48,175 nt of DNA from Clostridium sartagoforme AAU1 (GTDB lineage Bacteria; Bacillota; Clostridia; Clostridiales; Clostridiaceae), in the NCBI RefSeq assembly GCF_000401215.1, contig NZ_ASRV01000213.1, positions 1 to 48,175 of the forward strand, read 5' to 3'. Each line of letters starts with the position of its first letter. Within the stretch, counting starts at the first letter, position 1. Positions 1-10,538 of the stretch are shown in pieces. The notes under the pieces were generated by a model, which made no database searches, was not told the origin of the DNA, and was given only the letters and a program-made list of their open reading frames with translations. The position numbers were made by a program, and so were the translations under genes.

Positions 1-165
1 ATAATTATACAATAAATTAACCTTTACTTATATAGAGAATTAGTTAGATTAATTAAATTATTAATTTATTTGGATTATTAATTTTATTTATCAAATATGT
101 TTTTTTATATCTATTTATAAAATATTGATTTTTTATAATTTATTTGACATTTAGTTATAAACTTA

Positions 166-915
166 TCAATACCTATCTTCTTCTGGAGAAACTCCAGTGT
201 ATTTCTTATAATTCTTAGAAAAATACCCTGCATTAGAATATCCTACTTCAGATGCAATCTGTGATATTTTCATATCTGTATTTTTTATTAATTCTTTTGC
301 TTTTTTAATTCTATATATTGTTAAATAAGTACTAAAATTTTCTCCTACCTCTTCTTTAAAAAGTCTTGAAAAATATTCATGAGATAGATATATATGTTTA
401 GCTACATCCATTAAAGAAATATGATTCTTATAGTTATTATCTATATACTTCAACGCCTTATCAATTGATCTAGAATAAGATTTGTTTTTATTTATATCTT
501 TTTTCTCTAATCTTTGCTCTTTAGTATTATCTCCTATAGCTTTTATTTTATTATTTATCTTAGTTAATATTTCGCTTAATTCCTTGGGTCTAATATCTGA
601 TTTTATTAAATACTCATAGACTCCGCAACTTATTGCTTCCTTTGCATATGAGAATTCAGCAAAATTAGTTAATATTATTATATAAATTTCCGGAAATAAC
701 TCTTTTATTTTTTTAGATAATTCTATTCCATCCATAACTGGCATTTTTATATCCGTTATTATTACATCAGGCTTAGAGTTTAAGGCTAATTCGTAAGCTT
801 CCTTACCATTATTCACGCTACCTATAACATTAAATTCTTCCGATATATTTTTTATAGTATATCCTATCCATTCCCTTATTGGAGCTTCATCCTCTACAAT
901 TAATACATTTAGCAT
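166..915 (-). CDS. YesN-like response regulator with AraC-type DNA-binding domain
   Basis: Cytoplasmic transcription regulator of a two-component pair. Residues 1-120 form a CheY-like receiver with the acidic pocket near VEDE, the likely phospho-acceptor Asp55 in ITDIKMP, and the conserved Lys in YLIKSD. Residues 150-249 are an AraC/XylS double helix-turn-helix, ending with the family signature around GYSNAGYFSKNYKKYTG. The length (249 residues) is short for YesN regulators, which often carry a long linker. The start has a strong ribosome site (AAGGAGGG, 5 bases before ATG). It lies 11 bases after the histidine kinase gene, so the pair is one operon. YesMN systems usually control a neighbouring sugar ABC transporter; the likely target is beyond the left edge and cannot be seen. 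Family call is secure, ligand unknown. Confidence 0.93.
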   Translation of the reverse strand: MLNVLIVEDEAPIREWIGYTIKNISEEFNVIGSVNNGKEAYELALNSKPDVIITDIKMPVMDGIELSKKIKELFPEIYIIILTNFAEFSYAKEAISCGVYEYLIKSDIRPKELSEILTKINNKIKAIGDNTKEQRLEKKDINKNKSYSRSIDKALKYIDNNYKNHISLMDVAKHIYLSHEYFSRLFKEEVGENFSTYLTIYRIKKAKELIKNTDMKISQIASEVGYSNAGYFSKNYKKYTGVSPEEDRY

Positions 916-926
916 AAAAACCCTCC

Positions 927-2678
927 TTATTTAGGTAATTTAAATATAACTTTAGTTCCGATTCCCTCTTTGCTACTTACTTCTATTCCATATTCTTTAC
1001 CATAGTTTAACTGTATTCTCTCGTGAACATTTATCAACCCTACTCTATTTATAGATTCTTTATTATTAAAAACCTTGTCTATTTGGCTACTGCTCATCCC
1101 CTTACCATTATCGCTTATTTCTATAAGTATATTTTGATTTTCTATATATCCCTTTATTTTTATTTCACCTTTTCTATTCTCACCTTCCATGCTATAAAAA
1201 ATTGCATTTTCTACAATTGGTTGTAATATTAATGCTGGAACCATTGTATGTTTTATTTCATTATCTATATCTATATTTACAACAAAACTATCTGGATATC
1301 TTATTTTCTGAAGATCCGTATAAGTCTTGATCATTTCTATCTCATCTTCTAGAGAGATTAATTCACTAGCTTTTGGTAATATACTTCTTAAAAGCTTAGA
1401 AAACTTATATAACATCTCTTCTGCTTCTTCATTTTTATTCATTGATACAAGAAATCTAACGCCACTTAATGTATTATATAGAAAATGTGGATTAATTTGA
1501 GCCTGAAGAAAACTCAATTCTGCAATACGTTTTTGCTTTTCTTTTTCCTTTATCTCTTCTATAGAGTCATCTAGCCATTTAACCATATTATTAAAAGATT
1601 CCTCTAAATCACCTATTTCATCATTTCTATCAATTTCAACTTTAACTTTTAAGTTTCCTTTCATTACTTTTTCTATTGTATTTTTTATATTAATTACAGG
1701 TTTAGTAACCCAAACAGAAATCTTATATACTACTACTGATGAAACTATTATTACTAAAGCTAAAGTCAAAAGAAACTTTTGTGTTATTTGTTTTATAGGT
1801 TGTCTAACTATATGTAATGGTATTTCCTCTATTATAGACCATTCATATCTATCTAATGTATCTATTAACTTCATATAATCTGTATTATCTCTTTTAAATA
1901 TAGAGTACCATTCTTCTGTTTTTAAATAATCTCCATAATCCAATTCTTTATAGTAATTTTTTCCTATAAGTCTTTTATCTCTTCCTGATATTATATTTCC
2001 TTCTTTGTCTATAATATAAATACTTCTTCCATCTTTGATAATTCTATTATATCTATCATATAACATTTTTTCACTTACATCCATTATAAGTACGCCTAAG
2101 GTTTCATCTGTAATCAAATCCTTAATTAATCTTCCCATTCTAAATATGCATTTGTACGGACCTATTCCATCTTCATCTTCAAATGTACTTATAAGCACGG
2201 TATTTCCATTAGCTTTTACTATTTCATTATACCAGACTTCATTTTTTATGGATTTCATTGTGTACTTATTTTTTGAATAAGTTCCAAAACTAAAACCGTT
2301 TTCAGAAATTACATATAGCTCAGGCTTCATATTATATTTTCCATATCTCCATACTTGCTCATTTAATAGACCTTCTACATATTTATCAGCATCTATTGCT
2401 TCTTGAGTATTGTTCAAAACATCTTCCTTTTTAATAGATAAAATACTTACTAACTTATTGTCTTCCACAATATTATTACCTATTTCTTCAATATTAGATA
2501 AAAGTATTGAAATATTATCTGCTACCTCTTCCAATATTTCATTATTCATTTTCCCTATTTCTATTTGAACTATATTATTAGTATCTTTTATAGACCAAGT
2601 TCCTATAATTATTGAAACTACAATTATAAATGTTACTAGTAGTAAACATAATTTTAAAGTTATACTTTTTATTTTCAT
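927..2678 (-). CDS. YesM-like sensor histidine kinase
   Basis: Membrane sensor kinase partner of the downstream AraC-type regulator. Residues 8-29 are a first membrane segment, about 30-300 an extracellular sensor region of the Cache type, and 302-322 a second membrane segment. A HAMP domain follows (about 325-375), then the His_kinase domain with the phospho-acceptor His398 in QINPHFLYNTLSG, then a HATPase_c domain with N-box near LQPIVENAIFYS and G-box DNGKGM. This is the LytS/YesM class, not the classic HisKA class. The start ATG follows GAGGT at a usable distance. No promoter was identified upstream; the upstream stretch is repeat-rich. Confidence 0.93.
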   Translation of the reverse strand: MKIKSITLKLCLLLVTFIIVVSIIIGTWSIKDTNNIVQIEIGKMNNEILEEVADNISILLSNIEEIGNNIVEDNKLVSILSIKKEDVLNNTQEAIDADKYVEGLLNEQVWRYGKYNMKPELYVISENGFSFGTYSKNKYTMKSIKNEVWYNEIVKANGNTVLISTFEDEDGIGPYKCIFRMGRLIKDLITDETLGVLIMDVSEKMLYDRYNRIIKDGRSIYIIDKEGNIISGRDKRLIGKNYYKELDYGDYLKTEEWYSIFKRDNTDYMKLIDTLDRYEWSIIEEIPLHIVRQPIKQITQKFLLTLALVIIVSSVVVYKISVWVTKPVINIKNTIEKVMKGNLKVKVEIDRNDEIGDLEESFNNMVKWLDDSIEEIKEKEKQKRIAELSFLQAQINPHFLYNTLSGVRFLVSMNKNEEAEEMLYKFSKLLRSILPKASELISLEDEIEMIKTYTDLQKIRYPDSFVVNIDIDNEIKHTMVPALILQPIVENAIFYSMEGENRKGEIKIKGYIENQNILIEISDNGKGMSSSQIDKVFNNKESINRVGLINVHERIQLNYGKEYGIEVSSKEGIGTKVIFKLPK

Positions 2679-2702
2679 TATTTAATACCTCAATACTTAT
2701 TT

Positions 2703-3175
2703 TAGTTCACAAGGCACAGTTCACAGTTATTTTCATTTTATAGGTAACAAGGAACAGATAACAAGTAATAAGTGTAAAATATATAACAAAAATTAAGAAA
2801 CATCTGTCTCTGAGCAAGTTTCAGTAGATAGGCTTTCATACTAAGTTCAATTGTAACTGCGTTCAACTTCACTAAGTGTATTCGTCAAATGAACATCTAC
2901 TTCAGACAAGCTTCAGTAGATGGGCTTTCATACTAAGTTCAGTTATCGTTACACTCAACTTCACTAAGTATTCAATGCCTGCTATTTAAAACTTAAAATT
3001 TACTTGACATAAGGTAGATTTTATTTAAAAACAAATTAAGCTTTTCCTTGTATATCTAGTCATTATTTCGCCTTGAAAAATCTAATATTTCTTTCATCTT
3101 CCCTCACACCTGTTACCTGTTACCTATTACTTCATTCTAAAAACTGTGAACTGTGAATTGTACACTGTGAACTAA
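2703..3175. repeat. Imperfect inverted-repeat element filling a 677-base gene-free stretch
   Basis: The stretch 2679-3355 has no credible gene. It is framed by imperfect inverted ends: the left end at 2703-2727 (AGTTCACAAGGCACAG then TTCACAGTT) is mirrored at 3143-3175 (AACTGTGAACTGTG then ACTGTGAACT). Just inside lies a second mirrored block, GGTAACAAGGAACAG-like at 2742-2770 versus ACCTGTTACCTGTTACC at 3108-3124. The inner part holds two tandem copies of a roughly 77-base unit (listed separately). No transposase is present, so it resembles a MITE-like or species-specific intergenic repeat. A related TIR-like pair occurs at 13919-14088. Confidence 0.7.
2801..2969. repeat. Two tandem copies of a ~77-base unit
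   Basis: Copy 1 is 2801-2877 and copy 2 is 2894-2969, a period of about 93 bases. Shared blocks include TCAGTAGAT, GGCTTTCATACTAAGTTCA and TCAACTTCACTAAGT. Copy 2 can form a short hairpin because CATCTACT is mirrored by AGTAGATG. No open reading frame runs through the copies. Confidence 0.8.
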
Positions 3176-3312
3176 CTAAAATTACTTCGCAATTTATTAT
3201 TAATTTTACTAAACTTCTATTATCTATGTCTATGATTATTGTAATAATATTTTAATTTTCTAAATTTTCAATTTTAAGAATTAAATAAATTAATTAATAT
3301 ATACTGAAAAAT

Positions 3313-3343
3313 ATAAGCTAAGAACATAAAATTCTTAGCTTAT
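3313..3343 (-). terminator. Intrinsic terminator after pyrG
   Basis: A perfect 12-base-pair stem, ATAAGCTAAGAA with TTCTTAGCTTAT, sits 12 bases past the pyrG stop and is followed on the minus strand by a T-rich run. Confidence 0.85.
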
Positions 3344-3355
3344 TTATATTACACT

Positions 3356-4987
<1,632 letters not shown>

Positions 4988-4995
4988 TTATTCTC

Positions 4996-5024
4996 TTGAC
5001 ACTAAGTTCCCTACTTGATATAAT
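4996..5024 (+). promoter_or_regulatory. Consensus sigma-A promoter pointing away from pyrG
   Basis: TTGACA at 4996-5001, a 17-base spacer and TATAAT at 5019-5024: both hexamers perfect. It lies on the plus strand between two minus-strand genes, so it drives neither of them. Confidence 0.65.
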
Positions 5025-5030
5025 CATAAT

Positions 5031-5130
5031 TACCTCACTATTTATGATGGGTTCATAATGTCTAAATTCAATAAGTAGTATAATAACATAAATAAATAAA
5101 TAAATCTATATATTTTTTATTTATTTATAT
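5031..5130 (+). ncRNA. Candidate small RNA from the orphan promoter
   Basis: A transcript from the perfect promoter at 4996-5024 would begin near 5031. It would hold a hairpin at about 5043-5058 (TTATGA, loop TGGGT, TCATAA) and end at an all-A/T stem of about 13 pairs near 5089-5126 followed by T-rich sequence. No open reading frame of note is present. The terminator is weak because it has no G-C pairs, so the end is uncertain. Confidence 0.35.
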
Positions 5131-5427
5131 TATTTTATTTAACCCTTCTTCTATTTTAAAATACATTTCTCTAAATTCTTTATTCACCAATATCTTTTCT
5201 TGAGCCTTATTAATATTATAATTTATACTCTTATCACTAATAATTTCTAGCATTTCTTTTACTTTTTCCCTATCTAAGCATTTATAATTTTTCAATAATA
5301 ATAAAAACATATATTTATTTTCTCTTTTTTTCAACTTTTTATTTATATCACTTGCATCAATTCCTAAATGTGTACATAAAACATTTATAACTATTGCCGT
5401 TTTATCTAAATTATTTGTACTACTCAT
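5125..5427 (-). CDS. Small protein of unknown function
   Basis: A 100-residue, charged, predicted helical cytoplasmic protein without signal peptide or membrane segment. I do not recognise a named family. The pattern (AIVINVLCTHLGID, a basic KKLKKRENKYMFLLLL stretch, then INKAQEKILVNKEFREMYFKIEEGL) loosely resembles the C-terminal DNA-binding domain of DnaA, where a similar late helix reads as an IEK/IEE motif after a D/N-x-x-F/L-R segment. This is a by-eye resemblance only. The ATG follows AGAGGTG. The stop overlaps the A/T-rich hairpin shared with the small-RNA candidate on the other strand. Confidence 0.75.
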   Translation of the reverse strand: MSSTNNLDKTAIVINVLCTHLGIDASDINKKLKKRENKYMFLLLLKNYKCLDREKVKEMLEIISDKSINYNINKAQEKILVNKEFREMYFKIEEGLNKII

Positions 5428-5561
5428 TATATCACCTCTTATTCTTTATATTATTACCAATATTTATGACATATATTCAGACGGCAGTTTATATATAATA
5501 TTAATTATTCTAATTCTCCTATTAGGATTAAAGTAATTTATATATAAACTTAAAATTAAAT

Positions 5562-5608
5562 ACAAAAAAATCCTAGTAAAAAGGAATTTGTTTACCCTTT
5601 ACTAAGAT
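5562..5608 (-). terminator. Terminator after the ywiB-like gene
   Basis: AATCCTAGTAAAAAGG pairs with CCCTTTACTAAGATT with small bulges, followed on the minus strand by a run of seven T. Confidence 0.8.
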
Positions 5609-5615
5609 TAAAATT

Positions 5616-6032
5616 TTAATTTATTTTTACATTCACCGCCAATTTAGTTGTTATAGGCGGTTGCCCTGCAAGTTCCATTGAATATTTAGCAACGATGTCT
5701 CCACCATTTTCATCAATATCCACTTCTAAATACTCAGTATGTATTTGTAAATCCAAAACACCATATGGGGTATTGTATAAAGATATAGATGTTTCTCCTT
5801 TTTTAAAGTCCATTTTTGCGCTTGTACTACCTTCCCTCTCAAGTAATAAAGCATCATCTAGCATTGTTAATGTAGTTGTTGTACCGCTCATTCCTGATAT
5901 CTCTGTTTCTTCATAAATGGCTTTAAAACCATTTTCAGTTACAAGAAATTCTCCAGGTGTTACTACTTCAATTACATCTTGCTCATCTAAGTCATTAAAA
6001 CTTTTTAATGATATAATTGCTTTTTTCTTCAT
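5616..6032 (-). CDS. ywiB: DUF1934 (YwiB-like) beta-barrel protein
   Basis: A 138-residue cytoplasmic protein matching the DUF1934/YwiB family: it starts KKKAIISLKS, and has the regular strand pattern with YEETEISGMSGTTTTLTM and the C-terminal YSMELAGQ segment. The family is a small calycin-like beta-barrel with no established biochemical role. In other Gram-positive genomes ywiB sits near argS and rpoE; here it lies alone between the small unknown gene and spoIIR. The ATG follows ATGGAGG. It ends at a clear terminator. Confidence 0.85.
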   Translation of the reverse strand: MKKKAIISLKSFNDLDEQDVIEVVTPGEFLVTENGFKAIYEETEISGMSGTTTTLTMLDDALLLEREGSTSAKMDFKKGETSISLYNTPYGVLDLQIHTEYLEVDIDENGGDIVAKYSMELAGQPPITTKLAVNVKIN

Positions 6033-6228
6033 ATTCTGCCTCCATCTACTCTATAATAATTCTTTTAAATCCTCTTATATTTGCTACTACCAATATCTTT
6101 TATAATTTCTATATTTTTGAGTTTAGCTTGTCCGATTACATCTTTTCAACTTATATATTTTTCTTTATATCATATAGTTTAAATTTATTAATAAAAATTA
6201 TCAAGTTTTATATTTTTACTTTTATAGT

Positions 6229-6891
6229 TTATTTCTCCTTATTTCCAAATAATAATTCAATAAATTTAGATTTAAATTTAATATCACTTTTCGATTTTTT
6301 ATTATCTTTTTCTCTTGTGATATTTTCTTTAATTTTGCCTGATTCTTCTGTAATCTTTTCTTTAATATCATCAGAGTCAACAGCATCTTTAGTTTCATCT
6401 ACAAAACACAGCGGAGGAAACATTACACACCACCAATTTTGTCCTTCTGCATTTCCTATAAGTATTCTATAGGCTTCATACTCTCCTTGCGGAAAAACTA
6501 AATCTCCATATACTTTATCTGGAAAATTCTCTTTTGAAAGCATACTTGTTACATTATATGAATATCCATTTTCCTTAATAACATCTTCGGCAATTTTTTC
6601 TACTGTAGATTTGTTTTCAATTATAAAATCTCTAGCTTCATTTAAATCCTTGCACTCTTCTAATTGATCTGATACATACTCTATAACTCTATCTCTTACT
6701 TTTAACTTTAAATTTTGATCCTCTTCACTATCACTGTTAGCTATTACATGGAATCTTATTATTTTATTTACTATATCCTCATAGACTAACTCGTCATTTT
6801 CTTGAAAGACTTGTCCTCCGTAATAACTTGAACAGCCTGTCATATTAATAAATAAAATAACTATAAAAAAACTAATAATAATTCTTTTCAT
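6229..6891 (-). CDS. spoIIR: Stage II sporulation protein R
   Basis: Signal protein made in the forespore and exported to the intermembrane space, where in the known system it triggers SpoIIGA to process pro-sigma-E in the mother cell. The core signature IIRFHVIANSDSEEDQNLKL (residues about 45-64) is diagnostic, followed by KVRDRVIEYV and a second conserved block ending in WWCVMFPPLCFVD. The N-terminus has a hydrophobic segment followed by MTGC, so it may be lipidated. The C-terminal 40 residues are charged and low in complexity. Sigma-F control is expected from the family, but I did not identify a sigma-F promoter. Confidence 0.95.
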   Translation of the reverse strand: MKRIIISFFIVILFINMTGCSSYYGGQVFQENDELVYEDIVNKIIRFHVIANSDSEEDQNLKLKVRDRVIEYVSDQLEECKDLNEARDFIIENKSTVEKIAEDVIKENGYSYNVTSMLSKENFPDKVYGDLVFPQGEYEAYRILIGNAEGQNWWCVMFPPLCFVDETKDAVDSDDIKEKITEESGKIKENITREKDNKKSKSDIKFKSKFIELLFGNKEK

Positions 6892-6949
6892 ACTATAAAC
6901 CCCCTTATAGCTAAATTATTGCCAAATTTAGGAGGTTTATACTTATATT

Positions 6950-7792
6950 TTAAACTGTTCTTGTAATAAATACATCATTATATTTTTCTTTCATTTTTTC
7001 AAAACATCTTTGAGCCTTTAACATATCATCAAAAAATGCAAAAACAGTAGGTCCACTCCCACTCATCATAGTTCCTATAGAACCATAATACCTCATTTCT
7101 TCTTTTATATTTATGAGGATTTTATGTTTTCTTAATGTTACATTTTCTAATAAATTCTTCATATTACTACATACTAGCCTTAAGTCATCTTTTTCCATAG
7201 CTTCAATTATCAAATTTGTATCAGGATGATTTCTAGCTTTTTCAATATTAAATTCCTGATATACACTTCTGGTTGACACTCCAAAAGGAGGTTTAACTAG
7301 AACTATAATTTTATCTTTAAAATTCTTTAATTCCGTTACTTTCTCTCCAATCCCTTCACATAATGCAGTTCCCCCCTTAATACAGTAAGGAACATCAGCT
7401 CCTAATTTAAGGCCCAATTCCATTAATTCTTCATTTGAAGCATTTACATTAAATAATGAATTCATTATTTTTAAGACGGTTGCTCCATCCGTGCTCCCAC
7501 CTGCCAAACCTGCACAAACAGGTATGTTTTTCTTTATATATATATATACTCCATCATTTATATTATATTTTTCCTTAAATAATTTAGCTGCTTTATAAGC
7601 TAGATTTTTTTCATCAGTGGGTACATATTGTTTGTTACACTTTATAGTAATATCTTCTTTTTGTTTTTCTATTGTAATCTCATCATATAAGTCTATTGAT
7701 TGCATAATCATTTCTAACAAATGATATCCATCTGCTCTTTTACCTATTATATCTAATGATATATTAATCTTAGCATAAGCCTTACTTCTCAT
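6950..7792 (-). CDS. ispE: 4-diphosphocytidyl-2-C-methyl-D-erythritol kinase
   Basis: GHMP-family kinase that phosphorylates CDP-methylerythritol in the non-mevalonate isoprenoid pathway. Motif 1 is seen at SKAYAKINISLDI, the ATP loop at PVCAGLAGGSTDGAT and motif 3 at MMSGSGPTVFAFF. I chose the ATG at 7792 (protein MRSKAYAK) because AAAGGA lies 8 bases before it; the GTG 18 bases upstream lacks a ribosome site. The product is 280 residues, normal for IspE. Isoprenoid precursors made by this pathway would also feed the prenyl synthase at 23755. Confidence 0.96.
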   Translation of the reverse strand: MRSKAYAKINISLDIIGKRADGYHLLEMIMQSIDLYDEITIEKQKEDITIKCNKQYVPTDEKNLAYKAAKLFKEKYNINDGVYIYIKKNIPVCAGLAGGSTDGATVLKIMNSLFNVNASNEELMELGLKLGADVPYCIKGGTALCEGIGEKVTELKNFKDKIIVLVKPPFGVSTRSVYQEFNIEKARNHPDTNLIIEAMEKDDLRLVCSNMKNLLENVTLRKHKILINIKEEMRYYGSIGTMMSGSGPTVFAFFDDMLKAQRCFEKMKEKYNDVFITRTV

Positions 7793-7830
7793 ACTTTTAT
7801 TTCCTTTCACTATAGTACAAATATTTCAAA

Positions 7831-7861
7831 ATAAACTTCAGAGTCTAACTCTGAAGTTTAT
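7831..7861 (-). terminator. Terminator after cphA
   Basis: A perfect 14-pair stem, ATAAACTTCAGAGT and ACTCTGAAGTTTAT around a CTA loop, with a T-rich tail on the minus strand. Confidence 0.85.
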
Positions 7862-7910
7862 TTTATTATATATTTTTTTACTTATATAGTAAACTAGGAA
7901 TATCGAAAGC

Positions 7911-10538
7911 TTAATTTGAAATACTTTTATCTATATAACTATTCTCATCTTTGTATATAGAAAATTCATTTATTATATTAACTAATGGGGCCATATCTTC
8001 AAAAAACATTACTATAGTATCTCCTTTTTGAGAAATATTGAGAGCTTTTATTAATGCTTCTTCTTCTCTTAATACAACTTCATATTTTTTCTTAGTATCT
8101 CTTTTTTTCACCCCATCAACTATTAATTGTGCGATTTCCCCTTGTTTTCTGCCTCTTAAATCTTTATCTTCTTTTACTATTATATAATCTAAATGATGTG
8201 ATGATATTTTACCTATTTCTAATGCCATATCATCACTTCTATCTCCTGGTATTCCAACTATTCCATATAACTTACCTTTATTTATATATTTTACAGCTGA
8301 AAGAACAGCATTATATCCATCTATATTATGTCCATAATCTAAAATAACGTTCACTCCATTAACATTATAACAATTAAATCTTCCAGCATTCTTATCTGAG
8401 TTTAATAAATAGCTTGTTATTCCATTTTTTATCATGCAATAATCTATTTTCAGTCCCACTAAAGCTCCACATGTTGCAAGTATATTCTCAACATTGAACA
8501 TTAATTTTCCACCTAAGGTAATTGGAACCTCATCTATATTGCATATAGTATGTTTTTTGCCCTCATTAACCACTACTATATTCTTATTTTCTAAATAAAC
8601 ACATATATTGCTTAGCTTATTTTGTTTTAGTAACGGATTATTGCTATCCTTACTAAAAAGTATTATATTAGCTTTTATTCTATTTAAAATAGACTTGCTC
8701 CAATAATCATCAGCATTTAATACTACATAACCATCTTCTTTAACGGCTTCTCCAACTAAAGATTTTACATAACATAATTCTTCCATAGTATTTATTCCAT
8801 CAATACCTAGGTGATCTTGTGTTATATTAGTTATTACTGATACATCAGCTAAATCATATGCTAACCCTTTTTTTATCATTCCACCCCTTGCAGTCTCTAA
8901 AACTGCCACATCTACATCTTTATTTATTAGTATTGACTTAGCACTTTCAAAGCCTGTATCATCTCCTGAGTCAATACACTCATCGTTTATATATATTCCA
9001 CTAGTGCTAGTCATCCCCACACAGTATCCCATTTTAGATAAAGTATGACTTATAACTCTTGTAACTGTAGTTTTTCCATTAGTTCCTGTTATTGATATAA
9101 CCGGTATATTATATGGATTATTGTTGTATAGCATATTTACTATTTCTTTTCCTAAATCTCTCGCAGCTCCTTCACTTGGGGATAAATGCATTCTGAGTCC
9201 TGGTGCTGCATTTACCTCCATTACTATACCATTATTATGTATTATAGGCTTCGATATATCTTCTGTGCATATATCTATACCACAAATATCTAGTCCTAGC
9301 ATCTTAGCTGCCCTTATACATAAATTTATATTTTCATTACATATTTTATCCGTATAATCTACCGCTTCCCCTCCAGTAGATAAATTAGCATTTTTCCTTA
9401 AATATAATTTTTCTTTTTCTTTTAAAATATCATTTATTTCTTTACCTTGCTCATTTATATACTTTATAACTTCAGCATCTATCTTAATCTTAGTTAAAGA
9501 CCTTTCATGATCCTCTCCTCTCTCCGGACTTTCATTTAGCTTATTTATAAGTTCTAATATTGTATTAATTCCATTTCCCTCAATATGCGGAGGTCTTCTG
9601 AGAGATACTGCTACTACCTTATAATTAATTACACAAACTCTAAAGTCATTTCCAACATAATATTTTTCTATGATTAAATCCTTAAACTTATCTTTTACAG
9701 ATTTATATGCAATTAGTAACTCTTTTTCATTTTTTATGCTTAATATTACACCTTTTCCTTTATTACCGTATTGGGGTTTTAAAACAACTGGATATCCTAT
9801 TTCCTCAGCACATTTTAATAAATCTATTATATTTCTAACCTTAAATCCTTGTGCAACAGGAATATTTTGTGTTTTTAAAAGTTCCTTTGTTAACATTTTA
9901 TCGCAAGAAATATCTACAGATACACAACTTGTATTAGTACCTATTGATGACTCTATTATTCTCCCCTGCTTCCCATATCCTATTTGATAAAAGTCTCCAT
10001 TTCCAAATCTTATAATTGGTAAACCAACCTTTTTAGCATAATCACATATTGCCTTTGTACTTGGTCCAATCATTTCATCTTTTAAAATATTCTTTAAATA
10101 CTCTATTCTTTCATCATAATTTATTGGAATTTTATTTATTAAAGCATTTATTATATCTATTGCAAGCTTTGCACTTTCAATAGCCACATTTTCGTATAAA
10201 TATTGATAAATTATATAATAATGATTTCCTTTAACTTCTCTGGACTTTCCATAATGTACATCTATACCAAGTTTATTTTGTATTGCTATAGTTATATGCT
10301 CGCATATATGGGCTAAATAAGTTCCTTCAATTAATCTTTTTACAAATCCTCTTTCTTCATCAATTCCGCATCTATGAGTATTCAATTCAGGAATCATATT
10401 AATAAGATTATCATTAAAATCTTCTATATCTTTACTTGGAGTTTCACTATAGCCTTCTAAATCTACATCCATCCTTATACACATTTTATGAGAATAGATA
10501 TTTTTCCCTTTAAAGACTTTAGTCTCTATTATTTTCAT
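7911..10538 (-). CDS. cphA: Cyanophycin synthetase
   Basis: Makes cyanophycin, the non-ribosomal Asp-Arg storage polymer, using ATP. The N-terminal domain (about 1-155) is followed by an ATP-grasp domain (about 160-475, with VVLKPQYGNKGKGV and VMEVNAAPGLRMH) and a Mur-ligase-like domain starting with the P-loop ITGTNGKTTVTRVI (485-491 for the GTNGKTT). I chose the ATG at 10538; an upstream TTG would include the ribosome site AGGAGG as codons. The spacing from AGGAGG to the ATG is longer than usual (12 bases). It overlaps the end of the cyanophycinase gene by 20 bases, so the two are co-transcribed. Cyanophycin genes have been linked to spore assembly in Clostridium perfringens, and the neighbours here are sporulation genes. 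Confidence 0.95.
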   Translation of the reverse strand: MKIIETKVFKGKNIYSHKMCIRMDVDLEGYSETPSKDIEDFNDNLINMIPELNTHRCGIDEERGFVKRLIEGTYLAHICEHITIAIQNKLGIDVHYGKSREVKGNHYYIIYQYLYENVAIESAKLAIDIINALINKIPINYDERIEYLKNILKDEMIGPSTKAICDYAKKVGLPIIRFGNGDFYQIGYGKQGRIIESSIGTNTSCVSVDISCDKMLTKELLKTQNIPVAQGFKVRNIIDLLKCAEEIGYPVVLKPQYGNKGKGVILSIKNEKELLIAYKSVKDKFKDLIIEKYYVGNDFRVCVINYKVVAVSLRRPPHIEGNGINTILELINKLNESPERGEDHERSLTKIKIDAEVIKYINEQGKEINDILKEKEKLYLRKNANLSTGGEAVDYTDKICNENINLCIRAAKMLGLDICGIDICTEDISKPIIHNNGIVMEVNAAPGLRMHLSPSEGAARDLGKEIVNMLYNNNPYNIPVISITGTNGKTTVTRVISHTLSKMGYCVGMTSTSGIYINDECIDSGDDTGFESAKSILINKDVDVAVLETARGGMIKKGLAYDLADVSVITNITQDHLGIDGINTMEELCYVKSLVGEAVKEDGYVVLNADDYWSKSILNRIKANIILFSKDSNNPLLKQNKLSNICVYLENKNIVVVNEGKKHTICNIDEVPITLGGKLMFNVENILATCGALVGLKIDYCMIKNGITSYLLNSDKNAGRFNCYNVNGVNVILDYGHNIDGYNAVLSAVKYINKGKLYGIVGIPGDRSDDMALEIGKISSHHLDYIIVKEDKDLRGRKQGEIAQLIVDGVKKRDTKKKYEVVLREEEALIKALNISQKGDTIVMFFEDMAPLVNIINEFSIYKDENSYIDKSISN

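Noticed and set aside
2801..2969. CRISPR array
   Set aside because: Only two long diverged units with one short gap; no short identical repeats with unique spacers and no cas genes.
6017..6472. A plus-strand open frame of 151 codons across the spoIIR end
   Set aside because: It is rich in Ile, Phe, Ser and Leu as expected from antisense A/T-rich DNA, and overlaps spoIIR.
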